This document shows positions 36,818 through 46,217 of a stretch of 64,000 nt of DNA, piece by piece. The notes beneath the pieces were generated by a model, which was not told where the DNA came from, did not search any database, and was given only the letters and a program-made list of their open reading frames with translations. Within the stretch, counting starts at the first letter, position 1; every line of letters starts with the position of its first letter. The stretch comes from Oscillospiraceae bacterium (GTDB lineage Bacteria; Bacillota; Clostridia; Oscillospirales; UBA929): NCBI GenBank assembly GCA_031254195.1, contig JAIRUW010000013.1:32210-96209 (forward strand), in the 5' to 3' direction. Both the position numbers and the translations under genes were made by a program.

Positions 36818-37729
36818 TTACTGTCCGTTGACGGCGTCGTAGAAGTCTTGGGGGAGGTCGTAGCCACCGAAGGCTTCGACAGCTAAATATGTTTTTCCCT
36901 TATAGACTGCTGTGAAAGACGAAAAGCAACCCCCAAACGCCCGTCCGCCGATTTCAGTCACGTTGTCTGGTATCGTGACGCTTTTCAGGCTACATCCAAA
37001 GAATGCCATGGTACCAATCCTCGTAACGCTGGCGGGTATTGTGATACTTGGTGCCCATGGGTTGTAATTAGTATCTCTTGCCGATAATGCACCATCGCTA
37101 ATATTTGTAGTGCCATCCCGAATTGCAATTGAAATTTCTCCTTTATGTCCAATAGCACTTTTCCCCATATAAACAACCCCGTCAGGTTGATTGGCAAACC
37201 ATGCCGTGTCATCAAACGCTCTAGATCCAATGTTTGTAAACTCATCGGGCAACACAATGCTTACCAGCCCTGTGCAGCCGCGGAATGCCTGGCTACCAAT
37301 GCTCGTCACGCCATCAGGTATTATAACGCTCGTCAGTCCTGTACAATCGCTGAATGCCCTATAGCCGATACTTGTCACGCCATCAGGTATTGTGATGTTC
37401 GTCAATCCTGTACAGCCGTAGAACGCATTTTCGCCAATAATTGTTACGCTATTGGGAATATATACATCCATGATACCGCTGTTGCTAAAACCTCCTTCTA
37501 TCCACACCACAGGCTCGCCCTCGATTTTCTCAGGTATTCGTACCTTGATAGAACTCCCTATGTATTTTGTAATCACCACACCTCCAACACCTGCGTCGTA
37601 GCTATACTCGAAGTCGCTCGCAGGTGTTTCGGGTTCTTTAGGCGGCGGGTTGTTACCCCCACCACTGCACCCGGCTACTAACAACAAGGCCGCTAACACC
37701 ACGCTGATTACACACTTTCTCATTTCCAT
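36818..37729 (-). CDS. BspA-type leucine-rich-repeat lipoprotein
   Basis: Lipobox LLLVAGCSGGG; repeated VTIIGENAFYGCTGLTNITIPDGVTSIGYRAFSDCTGLTSVIIP. Confidence 0.92.
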   Translation of the reverse strand: MEMRKCVISVVLAALLLVAGCSGGGNNPPPKEPETPASDFEYSYDAGVGGVVITKYIGSSIKVRIPEKIEGEPVVWIEGGFSNSGIMDVYIPNSVTIIGENAFYGCTGLTNITIPDGVTSIGYRAFSDCTGLTSVIIPDGVTSIGSQAFRGCTGLVSIVLPDEFTNIGSRAFDDTAWFANQPDGVVYMGKSAIGHKGEISIAIRDGTTNISDGALSARDTNYNPWAPSITIPASVTRIGTMAFFGCSLKSVTIPDNVTEIGGRAFGGCFSSFTAVYKGKTYLAVEAFGGYDLPQDFYDAVNGQ

Positions 37730-37753
37730 ACCCTCCCACTTTCATGTGCGCCT

Positions 37754-37797
37754 ATAATAAGCAGAAATGGCTTATCATAAGCGTACTGATAAGCAGT
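37754..37797. promoter_or_regulatory. Candidate operator with repeated ATAAGC half-sites
   Basis: GCTTATCA (37770-37777) - 9 nt - TGATAAGC (37787-37794) plus flanking ATAAGC copies between divergent genes. Confidence 0.55.
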
Positions 37798-37851
37798 ATA
37801 GCATGGTATCCTATTAAAAGCAAGTGTTGTTTTTGAAAGGATGGCGGTCGT

Positions 37852-38196
37852 ATCATTGACTACAAACGAATAGGGAAGAATATCCGGGAGTTAAGGCGTT
37901 CGCAAGGGTTGACACAAGAGGCGTTAGCGGAGCTTGCCGACTTGTCGCTGACCCATATTTCCCACATCGAAGTTGGGTCAAATATGGTATCCCTTCCCGC
38001 TCTGGTAAACATCTGCGAAATCCTAAAAACCACCGCTGACCGTCTGTTATACGACAATTTGACCCAGCCGACGGCATATATGAGCGCGGATGTAGCGCAG
38101 TGTTTCGCGGACGCGTCGCCGCAGGAGGCGAGCGTCATGCTGTCCGCCGCGCGCTCGGTCAAGGACGCTATGAGAAATGTGAGGCTTTCTGTATGA
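37852..38196 (+). CDS. XRE-family HTH regulator with apparent non-canonical start (ATC/ATT)
   Basis: Frame reads (I)IDYKRIGKNIRELRRSQGLTQEALAELADLSLTHISHIEVGSNMVSLPALVNICEILK; in-frame TGA at 37834 and no ATG/GTG/TTG before 37909. Confidence 0.8.
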   Translation: MIDYKRIGKNIRELRRSQGLTQEALAELADLSLTHISHIEVGSNMVSLPALVNICEILKTTADRLLYDNLTQPTAYMSADVAQCFADASPQEASVMLSAARSVKDAMRNVRLSV

Positions 38197-38219
38197 GACT
38201 GACATATCAACGGAAGTGA

Positions 38220-38247
38220 CCCCCGTGCTGTCTTCGGCACGGGGGTG
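38220..38247 (+). terminator. Terminator hairpin after XRE gene
   Basis: CCCCCGTGCtgtcttcgGCACGGGGGtgtt. Confidence 0.7.
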
Positions 38248-38343
38248 TTATTTGAAATTAACAATAAAACCTTATTGTATCCACAGCAAAATGCTCTTTC
38301 CATTCGCGGCATATCATAAAATGATGAGCAGAAATAATGTCCG

Positions 38344-38625
38344 TTAGTTTATGGAGGGTGCAATCTGTATTCCTCCGATCTCTGCATACTTAAAAAAGAG
38401 GTGAGCATGATTTTCCAGTAATTCTTCAAACTCTTTTATTGACTCGTCGGAATAGCCTTCTCTTATGATCCACGTATAAGAGGGTAAGGAGCATCTCGCA
38501 GTATCAAAGCCAAACGGTTTAGGGCGTTCAAAGTGCACCTCCACTGACTTTTCTCCGTTTTTCTCCAGTAGATGCGAGTGTGTTATAAGGGTTTCATCAG
38601 CAAGTGTTATATACGGGTACATCAT
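38344..38625 (-). CDS. Hypothetical protein, 93 aa
   Basis: Intact ORF in otherwise empty intergenic space, no competing frame; product unknown. Confidence 0.5.
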   Translation of the reverse strand: MMYPYITLADETLITHSHLLEKNGEKSVEVHFERPKPFGFDTARCSLPSYTWIIREGYSDESIKEFEELLENHAHLFFKYAEIGGIQIAPSIN

Positions 38626-38734
38626 AAAAAATCCTCCAAGCTCCGATTCTTATATTATATTATACCATGAAGCGCACATAAATCAAATAAAAACATAACC
38701 GCCGGGCAGACTATCCCTGAAAGGCGGCGATATA

Positions 38735-39697
38735 ATGCGAAAGAAGAAGGTTGCGGTCGTCGGGGCGGGGTTTGTCGGGTCTACGGCGGCGTATACCATG
38801 CTGATGAACAACACCGCCGACGAGATCGTCCTAATCGACATCAACCGCGGCAAGGCGGAGGGCGACGCGCTGGATATGAACCACGGCATGAGCTTCCTGC
38901 CGCCGGTCAAGTTTTATTCCGGCTGGTACGGGGACTGCGCCGACGCGGCGCTGGTCGTCCTGACGGCGGGCGCGGCGCAAAAGCCCGGCGAGAGCCGGAT
39001 GGACTTGCTGGGGCGCAACCTGCGCGTCTTTGACGATATTCTCTCGCAGCTGCTGCCCAACCTGGCCCCGGACGCGGTGCTGCTGACCGTGACCAACCCG
39101 GTGGACGTGCTGACGCAGTATGTTTTGGAGCGTTCCGGCCTGCCCGCGTCCCGGGTGATGGGTTCGGGGACGGTGCTGGACACCTCGCGGCTCAAGTGGG
39201 CGATCGCGGGGCATATCGGCATCGACCCGCGCGACGTAAAGGCCTTTGTCATCGGCGAGCACGGCGATACCGAGGTTGCGGCGTTCTCCGCGGCGACCGT
39301 CTCGGGGATGCGGCTTGACCAATACTGCGCTCAATGTCCCGAGGACAGCTGCGACGCGCTGAGGGAGCTGTCCAAACTGCACGGCGAGGTGCGCGACGCG
39401 GCGTACGGCATTATCGAGAAGAAGGGCGCGACATACTATGCCGTCGCGCTGGCCGTCAACCGCATCGCCCAGGCGGTGCTGAACGACCAAAAGGCCATCC
39501 TGACCGTGTCGGGGCTGGTGGACGGCCCGTACGGCATCCGCGGCGTGTGCCTCTCTCTGCCGCGCGTGGTCGGCGCGGGCGGGATGGAAAGGCTGCTGGA
39601 AGTGCCGTACGACGAGGAAGAGGCCCGGCAGCTCCGGCACAGCGCCGAAACGATACGGGAAGCGTACCGGGTGGCGGGCGCGGCGGCGGGGAAATAA
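38735..39697 (+). CDS. ldh: L-lactate dehydrogenase
   Basis: KVAVVGAGFVGSTAAYTMLM, VTNPVDVLTQYVLERSGLPASRVMGSGTVLDTSR, GEHGDTEVA. Confidence 0.95.
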   Translation: MRKKKVAVVGAGFVGSTAAYTMLMNNTADEIVLIDINRGKAEGDALDMNHGMSFLPPVKFYSGWYGDCADAALVVLTAGAAQKPGESRMDLLGRNLRVFDDILSQLLPNLAPDAVLLTVTNPVDVLTQYVLERSGLPASRVMGSGTVLDTSRLKWAIAGHIGIDPRDVKAFVIGEHGDTEVAAFSAATVSGMRLDQYCAQCPEDSCDALRELSKLHGEVRDAAYGIIEKKGATYYAVALAVNRIAQAVLNDQKAILTVSGLVDGPYGIRGVCLSLPRVVGAGGMERLLEVPYDEEEARQLRHSAETIREAYRVAGAAAGK

Positions 39698-39768
39698 GCG
39701 CAATCGCGCCTTGACAATCCGCCCCCGCCGTGATACTCTTTTCGGGTATTAGACAGGGGGCTTTTTTC

Positions 39769-40413
39769 ATGGAACAACTTTGGTATCTCGTCATCGCCGC
39801 TGCGGCGTATCTGATAGGGTCGCTGAACGGCTCGCTGCTGTCCTCGCGCCTGTTCTGGCGTGACGACATCCGCCGGCACGGCAGCGGCAACGCGGGCGCC
39901 ACCAACGTTTTGCGTACGCACGGTGTTAAGTGGACGGCCGCCGTCTCCGCTTGGGACGTTGGCAAAGGCATACTGGCCGTGTGGGTGGGGCGCTGGCTTG
40001 TACCGGCCATGCGGCACAGCCCGGAGGCCTTGGAGGACACCCTGCGCTACGCCGCGCTGCTGGCGGGGTTCTTTGTCATCGCCGGGCATGTCTTCCCGCT
40101 GTTTTTCAAGTTCAAGGGCGGCAAAGGGGTGATCACGGCCTGCGCCGTGTTCTTTACCCTCGACTGGCAGGTGGCGTCGCTTGCGCTGGGCCTGTTTATG
40201 CTCATACTGATCTTCACCCGCTTCCTGTCCCTCGGCTCGGTCTGCGCCGTGTTTACCCTGCCGCTGCTGGGGCTGCTGTTCGGGCGCGGCTGGGCGGACA
40301 TTGCCATGTACGCGGTGACGGCGGCGCTGGTCATCTTCCTGCACCGCGAAAACATCAAGCGGCTCCTGCGCGGCACGGAGAACAAGTTTCCCCGCAACAA
40401 AACGGCGCCATGA
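39769..40413 (+). CDS. plsY: Glycerol-3-phosphate acyltransferase PlsY
   Basis: YLIGSLNGSLLSSRLFWRDDIRRHGSGNAGATNVLRT; GHVFPLFFKFKGGKGVIT. Confidence 0.95.
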   Translation: MEQLWYLVIAAAAYLIGSLNGSLLSSRLFWRDDIRRHGSGNAGATNVLRTHGVKWTAAVSAWDVGKGILAVWVGRWLVPAMRHSPEALEDTLRYAALLAGFFVIAGHVFPLFFKFKGGKGVITACAVFFTLDWQVASLALGLFMLILIFTRFLSLGSVCAVFTLPLLGLLFGRGWADIAMYAVTAALVIFLHRENIKRLLRGTENKFPRNKTAP

Positions 40414-40871
40414 TACACATTGCCCTGCATGAGCCGCAGATACCGCAAAACACCGGAAACGTCGTCCGCACCTGTTCGGCGACCGGGTCTGTGCTGCACC
40501 TGATCGAACCGCTGGGCTTCACCATAGACGACAGCCGGCTCAAACGGGCCGGTTTGGACTACTGGCACGGGATGGACATTCGCGTCCATCCCGGTTTTGA
40601 CGCGTTTTTGCGGGATATAGCCGGGCGGACGCTCTGGCTGTTCACCACCAAAGGGAGCCGCCCTTACCATGAGGCCCGTTTTTCAGACGGCGACTGCCTT
40701 GTGTTTGGTAAGGAGACGGAGGGGCTGCCGGAGGCGATCCGCGCCGCGTATCCCGAGCACTGCCTGCGGCTGCCTATGCTGCCGGGCACGCGCAGCTTAA
40801 ACCTCAGCAACTCGGTGGCCGTGGCTCTGTATGAAGCGTTGCGGCAGCAGGCGTTCGCGGATTTTGTCTAA
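40410..40871 (+). CDS. trmL: tRNA (cytidine(34)-2'-O)-methyltransferase (SPOUT family)
   Basis: IHIALHEPQIPQNTGNVVRTCSATGSVLHLIEPLGF; LVFGKETEGLPEAI; NLSNSVAVALYEALRQ; overlaps plsY stop. Confidence 0.93.
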   Translation: MIHIALHEPQIPQNTGNVVRTCSATGSVLHLIEPLGFTIDDSRLKRAGLDYWHGMDIRVHPGFDAFLRDIAGRTLWLFTTKGSRPYHEARFSDGDCLVFGKETEGLPEAIRAAYPEHCLRLPMLPGTRSLNLSNSVAVALYEALRQQAFADFV

Positions 40872-40920
40872 AGTTGTCGCGGGCGGAAGGAACTGTTATT
40901 AAAGTTTTATGAACAAAGTA

Positions 40921-40949
40921 TTGCATTTACTGTAGGTTTATGCTATAAT
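40921..40949 (+). promoter_or_regulatory. Sigma-70-type promoter for opp operon
   Basis: TTGCAT - 17 bp - TATAAT. Confidence 0.6.
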
Positions 40950-41007
40950 CCCTTGTATCGGTCTGCGTACTTATGTATATTGTTTTTGGCCGTATTAATA
41001 AGGAGGA

Positions 41008-43386
41008 ATGGAAACCATGAAAAAAGCGATTGCCTTGATCCTTTCTTGCTGCTTGCTGCTTGCTTTGTTCGCGGCATGTGCGTCACCGTCTGAGGATGTG
41101 GACGTATCCCCCTCGGCCGCGGCCCCCTCTGACCCGGGCGTAGAGACGACCCCAACCCCCCCGGCCGGCGAGGAGACCCCGATGGTCTACGCCATAGATA
41201 CCCTCTCCAATGTATTCAACCCCTTCTTCTCTACGGTCGTCTATGACCGCGAGGTCCACTCCATGACCCAGATCGGCACGATGATCGTTGACCGCGACGG
41301 CCTTGAGGTCATGAACGGCATCCAGGGTGAAATCCGCCCGTATAAAGGCACGGATTATCTCTATAAGGGCGTTGCCGACCTGAAAATGACCAAAAACGCC
41401 GACACCACTGTCTATGACATCAAGATCCGCGACGACCTCGTGTTCAGCGACGGGCACCCGGTCGATATTGACGACTTGATTTTCTATTACTATGTTCTTG
41501 CGGACAAAACCTATGACGGCTCCAGCACCCTCTACTCCTATCCTATCCTCGGCATGACCAACTACCGCGAGAACAACTCAATGGCCGAGACCCTCACCGC
41601 GGCGCAGATCGCGGACGCCATGGCCAGCCTCACCGCCGACCAGCAGGCTTGGCGCAGCGCCTGGATTATCAAGAACATCATTGAGTATATCATGGACGTC
41701 GAAGTGGACTGGGTCCTGAGCGGCGACGCCGACCAATGGATCGCGGGCAAAGACCCTGCTGACATGAGCGACGGCGAGAAACTCCATGAGTTCTTTGCGT
41801 ATGATGAAGATTACGATCCCGCCGGCAAAACCATTCAGGAAGTCAGGGACGACCTGGTGGCCCAGTACGGCGACGACTATGCGACCCTCTCCATGAACTA
41901 CGCGGGCACGGAGACCTACTTTGACGGCGACATCAACGCCGCCGTTTCGGAAAAAGTGCTGGAAGACCTGCTTGCCTCTATGCCCGGCGAGCCTGTCAGC
42001 CACATCGCTGGCATCGAGCGCGTTAACGATTATGAAGTCCGCATCACCACCAGCGGCTACGACGCCAGCGCCATCTACGGCATTTGCTCCGCCACTATCA
42101 CCCCGATGCACTACTACGGCGACGAGAGCCTCTATAACTACGAAGCCGGGCAGTTCGGCTTCGTCCGCGGCGACCTCGCCAAGATTCGCCAGAACAACGT
42201 CCCGATGGGCGCAGGCCCCTATAAGTTCATCGAGTACACCAACAAGGTCGTGTACTTTGAAGCCAACGAGCTTTATCATGACGGCGCACCGGTGACCAAA
42301 CATCTCCAATTCAAGGAAACCCTTGAGCCCGATAAATTCAACGCCCTGATTTCCGGCGTGGGCGACGTTACCAACCCCTCTTACAACCGCTCCTTGGTCG
42401 AGCAGATTCTCGACGCCAACTCCAACGGGCAGAGCAGCGGCGACAAGATCGAGACCTCGCTTGTGAGCAACCTCGGCTACGGCTATATCGGCATCAACGC
42501 CCTGAATGTCTCCGTTGACGGCGAGCCCGGCTCGGAAGCCTCCATAAACCTCCGCAAAGCGCTGGCCACCATCTACGCCGTTGCCCGCGACGTCAACTAC
42601 GACAGCTACTACCTCGGCACGGCGCAGGTCATCAACTATCCCATCTCCGACACCTCCTGGGCTGCCCCGCGCACATCCGACCCCGACTATGAGATTGCTT
42701 TCAGCAAAAAGCTGGACGGCTCGGAAATCTATACCGCCGGTATGAACACGCAGGCGCGGTATGACGCGGCGGTGGCCGCGGCGGTCGAATACTTCAAAGC
42801 CGCCGGCTACACCTTTGACGACAACAACATCGCCACAGCCGCCCCGGCCGGCGCCAAGCTGCAATACACCGTCACCTTCCCCGGCGCGGGCGAAGGCGAC
42901 CATCCCTCGTTCGGCGTGCTGACCGACGCTTCCAACCTGCTCGCCACCATTGGCATCACCCTTGAGATCGACGACGTCATCGACTCGGCCAACGGCCTGT
43001 TTGGCGCCTTCCGTGCCGAGAAGCTCGATATGTGGTGCGCCGCTTGGGGTTCCACCGTCAACGTTGACCTCTTCCAACTTTACCACAGCACCAACCGCAT
43101 CGGCTTAGGCGGCACCAACGACAACATCTACCACGTTTTCGACGACCAGCTTGACAGCCTGATCATGCAGTCCCGTGAAAACGACGACCGCACCTTCCGC
43201 AAGGCCATCTTCAAGCAGTGCTTCGACATCATCCTTGACTGGGCGGTCGAAGTCCCGGCCTATCAGCGCTCTAACGTCATCCTGTTCGCCTCTGAGCGGA
43301 TCGACGTCAACACCATCACTCCCGATATCAGCCCATACTACGAGTGGTACGTACACATCGACGGGATGGCCATGTACGCCCAGTAA
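41008..43386 (+). CDS. Peptide ABC transporter substrate-binding lipoprotein (unusually large, 792 aa)
   Basis: Lipobox LFAACASPSEDV; SBP_bac_5-like motifs; followed by permeases and two ATPases. Confidence 0.88.
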   Translation: METMKKAIALILSCCLLLALFAACASPSEDVDVSPSAAAPSDPGVETTPTPPAGEETPMVYAIDTLSNVFNPFFSTVVYDREVHSMTQIGTMIVDRDGLEVMNGIQGEIRPYKGTDYLYKGVADLKMTKNADTTVYDIKIRDDLVFSDGHPVDIDDLIFYYYVLADKTYDGSSTLYSYPILGMTNYRENNSMAETLTAAQIADAMASLTADQQAWRSAWIIKNIIEYIMDVEVDWVLSGDADQWIAGKDPADMSDGEKLHEFFAYDEDYDPAGKTIQEVRDDLVAQYGDDYATLSMNYAGTETYFDGDINAAVSEKVLEDLLASMPGEPVSHIAGIERVNDYEVRITTSGYDASAIYGICSATITPMHYYGDESLYNYEAGQFGFVRGDLAKIRQNNVPMGAGPYKFIEYTNKVVYFEANELYHDGAPVTKHLQFKETLEPDKFNALISGVGDVTNPSYNRSLVEQILDANSNGQSSGDKIETSLVSNLGYGYIGINALNVSVDGEPGSEASINLRKALATIYAVARDVNYDSYYLGTAQVINYPISDTSWAAPRTSDPDYEIAFSKKLDGSEIYTAGMNTQARYDAAVAAAVEYFKAAGYTFDDNNIATAAPAGAKLQYTVTFPGAGEGDHPSFGVLTDASNLLATIGITLEIDDVIDSANGLFGAFRAEKLDMWCAAWGSTVNVDLFQLYHSTNRIGLGGTNDNIYHVFDDQLDSLIMQSRENDDRTFRKAIFKQCFDIILDWAVEVPAYQRSNVILFASERIDVNTITPDISPYYEWYVHIDGMAMYAQ

Positions 43387-43407
43387 CACAACACAGCAAA
43401 GCATCCG

Positions 43408-43441
43408 CAGACCCGCCGCCCTGATCGGCGGCGGGTCTGCT
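43408..43441 (+). repeat. GC-rich intercistronic hairpin between SBP and permease
   Basis: GCAGACCCGCCGccctgatCGGCGGCGGGTCTGC; no T-run. Confidence 0.8.
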
Positions 43442-43472
43442 ACATGTTTAAGAGGACAGGAAGCGGTAGATT

Positions 43473-44462
43473 ATGCGGAACTATATCATCAAGCGTGTGC
43501 TGCTCAGCATTGTGATTTTATTTTGCGTGGCGTTCATTGTTTATGTCATCATGCGGAGCCTGCCCACCTCCTATGTGGAGCGTCAGGCGGGCATCAAGGC
43601 GATGACCCCCGGCTCGACCCGCACCTATGAGGAATGGATGGATCTGCTCAACGCGCGGTACGGCTTGGACAAGGCTGTCCTGCCCGGTTATTTGACCTGG
43701 GCCAAGGACGCCGTACGGGGCGACTTTGGAGAATCGTGGGCATGGAATATGCTCTGCACCGATAAATTCAAGGACGTCATCTGGTATTCCTTCGCGCTTG
43801 GGGCGTTCTCGCTGCTCTTTCAGATGCTAATCGCCATACCGCTTGGTATTTTGGCGGCGCGAAAGCAGTACAGCCGGACCGACTACACCGTGACGGTGGT
43901 GGCGCTGGTTGGCATATCCATGCCGTCCTTCTTCTTCGCCGCGCTGCTCAAACTTACCTTATCGGGGCAGCTTGGCTGGTTTGAGCTGTATGGCATGGTG
44001 TCCAGGACCCACCAGTTCATGACGCCCTTCCAACAGTTCCTCGACATCGCGTGGCACTATGTCATGCCGCTGATGACCCTGACCTTTATATCCATCGGCG
44101 GGTGGATGCGCTATGTGCGCACGAATATGCTCGAAGTCCTCAACTCTGACTATATCCGCACCGCCCGGGCAAAGGGCCTGCCCGAGAAGCGCGTTGTCAA
44201 CCATCACGCGTTCCGCAACACCCTCATCCCCATTGTCACCATCTTCGGCGGTACCCTGCCCGGCCTGTTTTCCGGCGCGCTGGTCACCGAGCAGCTCTTC
44301 CAGATCGTCGGAATTGGCTATACCGGCTATCAATCGCTGATTCAGGGCGACATCCCGTTCGTTATGTTTTATATGACCTTTATGGCGGTATTGGTGCTGG
44401 CCGGCACCCTGCTGGCCGACATCCTGTACGCCGTGGTTGACCCGCGCGTGCGGGTCGCTTAG
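43473..44462 (+). CDS. oppB: Oligopeptide ABC transporter permease (OppB/DppB family)
   Basis: Six TM; FRNTLIPIVTIFGGTLPGLFSGALVTEQLF; RTARAKGLPEKRVVNHH (EAA loop). Confidence 0.93.
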   Translation: MRNYIIKRVLLSIVILFCVAFIVYVIMRSLPTSYVERQAGIKAMTPGSTRTYEEWMDLLNARYGLDKAVLPGYLTWAKDAVRGDFGESWAWNMLCTDKFKDVIWYSFALGAFSLLFQMLIAIPLGILAARKQYSRTDYTVTVVALVGISMPSFFFAALLKLTLSGQLGWFELYGMVSRTHQFMTPFQQFLDIAWHYVMPLMTLTFISIGGWMRYVRTNMLEVLNSDYIRTARAKGLPEKRVVNHHAFRNTLIPIVTIFGGTLPGLFSGALVTEQLFQIVGIGYTGYQSLIQGDIPFVMFYMTFMAVLVLAGTLLADILYAVVDPRVRVA

Positions 44463-44479
44463 GGGAGGGGGGACAGAGT

Positions 44480-46204
44480 ATGGATCCGAATCAGGAAAAT
44501 CAGCACATGAGTGCCTCCGTCGCCTTGGACGACGAACAGCGGATTAGAGTGCTGTCGCCGGGGATGCTGGTCTTTAAGCGCTTTGTGCGCAACAAGCTGG
44601 CGATCACCGGGGCCGTCATCGTCATCTTCATGTTCGCCTTCTCTTTCATCGGCGGGCTGGTCAACCCCCACGGCCAGACGGAGGTGTTCCGTCATTATCA
44701 GCCCTTTGTCAAGGAATACGCCGCCGCCGCGTTTACCGACCAGTACCGCTTCACCCCTGTACCGGGCAGGACGCTCTCCCAAAACACCCAAAACGCCTTC
44801 AACGTCGCGGCGGCCAGGAACGCCGAATCCTTCTCCGCCGACGGCGAGACATTTATGATCGAAGTGATGGGCGAGGACTTTTACCTCATCGAGGAGCTTG
44901 TCCCGTTTGCCAAGGTCACCAGCGTCCGCGGGCAGCTCGTGGCTTCCCCCTTGGACGGGCATACAATACCGGACGGTTTTACCAGCGCGATCGACAGCGC
45001 CATCAAAGCGGGCAGGGAACTTTTTGAGGCCGGCGGCGACAAGTATGCGTATATCATCGACGGGCGCGAATACGCCGTCTTTACCGGGACGCCTGTCTGC
45101 GTGGTAGTCAAGAAGGTCTTTGACCTCCCGCCGGACAGCCCGGCGCTTTCGTACCACTTTGTGATGAACGCCATGCTTGCGTTTCAGGGCGGCGACCCCT
45201 CTTTTGAAGCGGAAGGGCAGACGTATACCTTTGACAGGAACGACGGCGGGGCGGAAATTTACGGCCAAGACGGGCTTGTCGCCGTCATGAGCCCCCTTGC
45301 CATCAAGGAATACCAGCCCGGCGAAGTCATGACGCTGGAGTTCAAAGCCGCGGTGGCCGAAGCCATCGCGGAGGGGACGCGGTATTTTGAGCTGATAGAA
45401 GACGGGGAAGTGGTGGAATACACCCTTGAGGACCAGCCCAACCAATGGGTCATCCGCAAGGAGATGGACACCTACCTCATCAAGACCTACGGCCCCCCCT
45501 CGCTGGAGCACTGGCTAGGAACCGATGCCAACGGCATGGACGTCCTCACCCGCCTGATGTACGGCGGCCGCATTTCCATCACCATCGGCTTTGTGGTCGT
45601 CCTGATCGAGATGTTTATCGGTATCATATTGGGCGGCATCGCCGGGTATTTCGGCAAGTGGGTGGACAACCTCATCATGCGCATCGTGGACATTTTCAAC
45701 TGTATCCCCACCTTCCCCCTCTATATCATCCTCGGCGCCTCATTAGACCAGTTCGGTGTGGACCCGACCTTGCGGATCTATTACCTGATGCTGATTATCG
45801 GGCTGCTCGGCTGGCCGGGCATCGCGCGCATGGTGCGCGGGCAGATTCTGTCGCTGAGGGAGCAGGAGTTCATGGTGGCCGCCGAAGCGACGGGGCTGAG
45901 GGTACCGCGCCGTATCTTCAGGCATTTGATTCCCAACGTCATCCCGCAGTTGATTGTTATTTCCACCATGACGCTGGGCGGCATCATCATCACCGAGGCG
46001 ACGCTTTCTTTCCTCGGGCTTGGCGTGCGCTACCCGCTGGCGTCGTGGGGCAATATGGTCACCAACGTCAACGACCCCTATATTATGATCACATATCTCA
46101 ACACATGGGTGCCGGCGGGAATGCTCATCCTCATTACCGTGCTGGGCTTCAACTTCATCGGCGACGGGCTTCGGGACGCGTTTGACCCGAAAATGAAACG
46201 GTAA
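44480..46204 (+). CDS. oppC: Oligopeptide ABC transporter permease (OppC family) with ~280-aa insertion after TM1
   Basis: C-terminal permease domain (GTDANGMDVLTRLMYGGRISI; AAEATGLRVPRRIFRHLIPNVIPQLIV); long non-TM segment between TM1 and GTDANG motif. Confidence 0.92.
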   Translation: MDPNQENQHMSASVALDDEQRIRVLSPGMLVFKRFVRNKLAITGAVIVIFMFAFSFIGGLVNPHGQTEVFRHYQPFVKEYAAAAFTDQYRFTPVPGRTLSQNTQNAFNVAAARNAESFSADGETFMIEVMGEDFYLIEELVPFAKVTSVRGQLVASPLDGHTIPDGFTSAIDSAIKAGRELFEAGGDKYAYIIDGREYAVFTGTPVCVVVKKVFDLPPDSPALSYHFVMNAMLAFQGGDPSFEAEGQTYTFDRNDGGAEIYGQDGLVAVMSPLAIKEYQPGEVMTLEFKAAVAEAIAEGTRYFELIEDGEVVEYTLEDQPNQWVIRKEMDTYLIKTYGPPSLEHWLGTDANGMDVLTRLMYGGRISITIGFVVVLIEMFIGIILGGIAGYFGKWVDNLIMRIVDIFNCIPTFPLYIILGASLDQFGVDPTLRIYYLMLIIGLLGWPGIARMVRGQILSLREQEFMVAAEATGLRVPRRIFRHLIPNVIPQLIVISTMTLGGIIITEATLSFLGLGVRYPLASWGNMVTNVNDPYIMITYLNTWVPAGMLILITVLGFNFIGDGLRDAFDPKMKR

Positions 46205-46217
46205 GGGGGCGGGAATT

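Noticed and set aside
41578-43086. 502-aa antisense ORF inside the substrate-binding protein gene
   Set aside because: Low-complexity Val/Asp/Gly composition produced by the GC-rich codon pattern of the sense gene; no RBS or family signal
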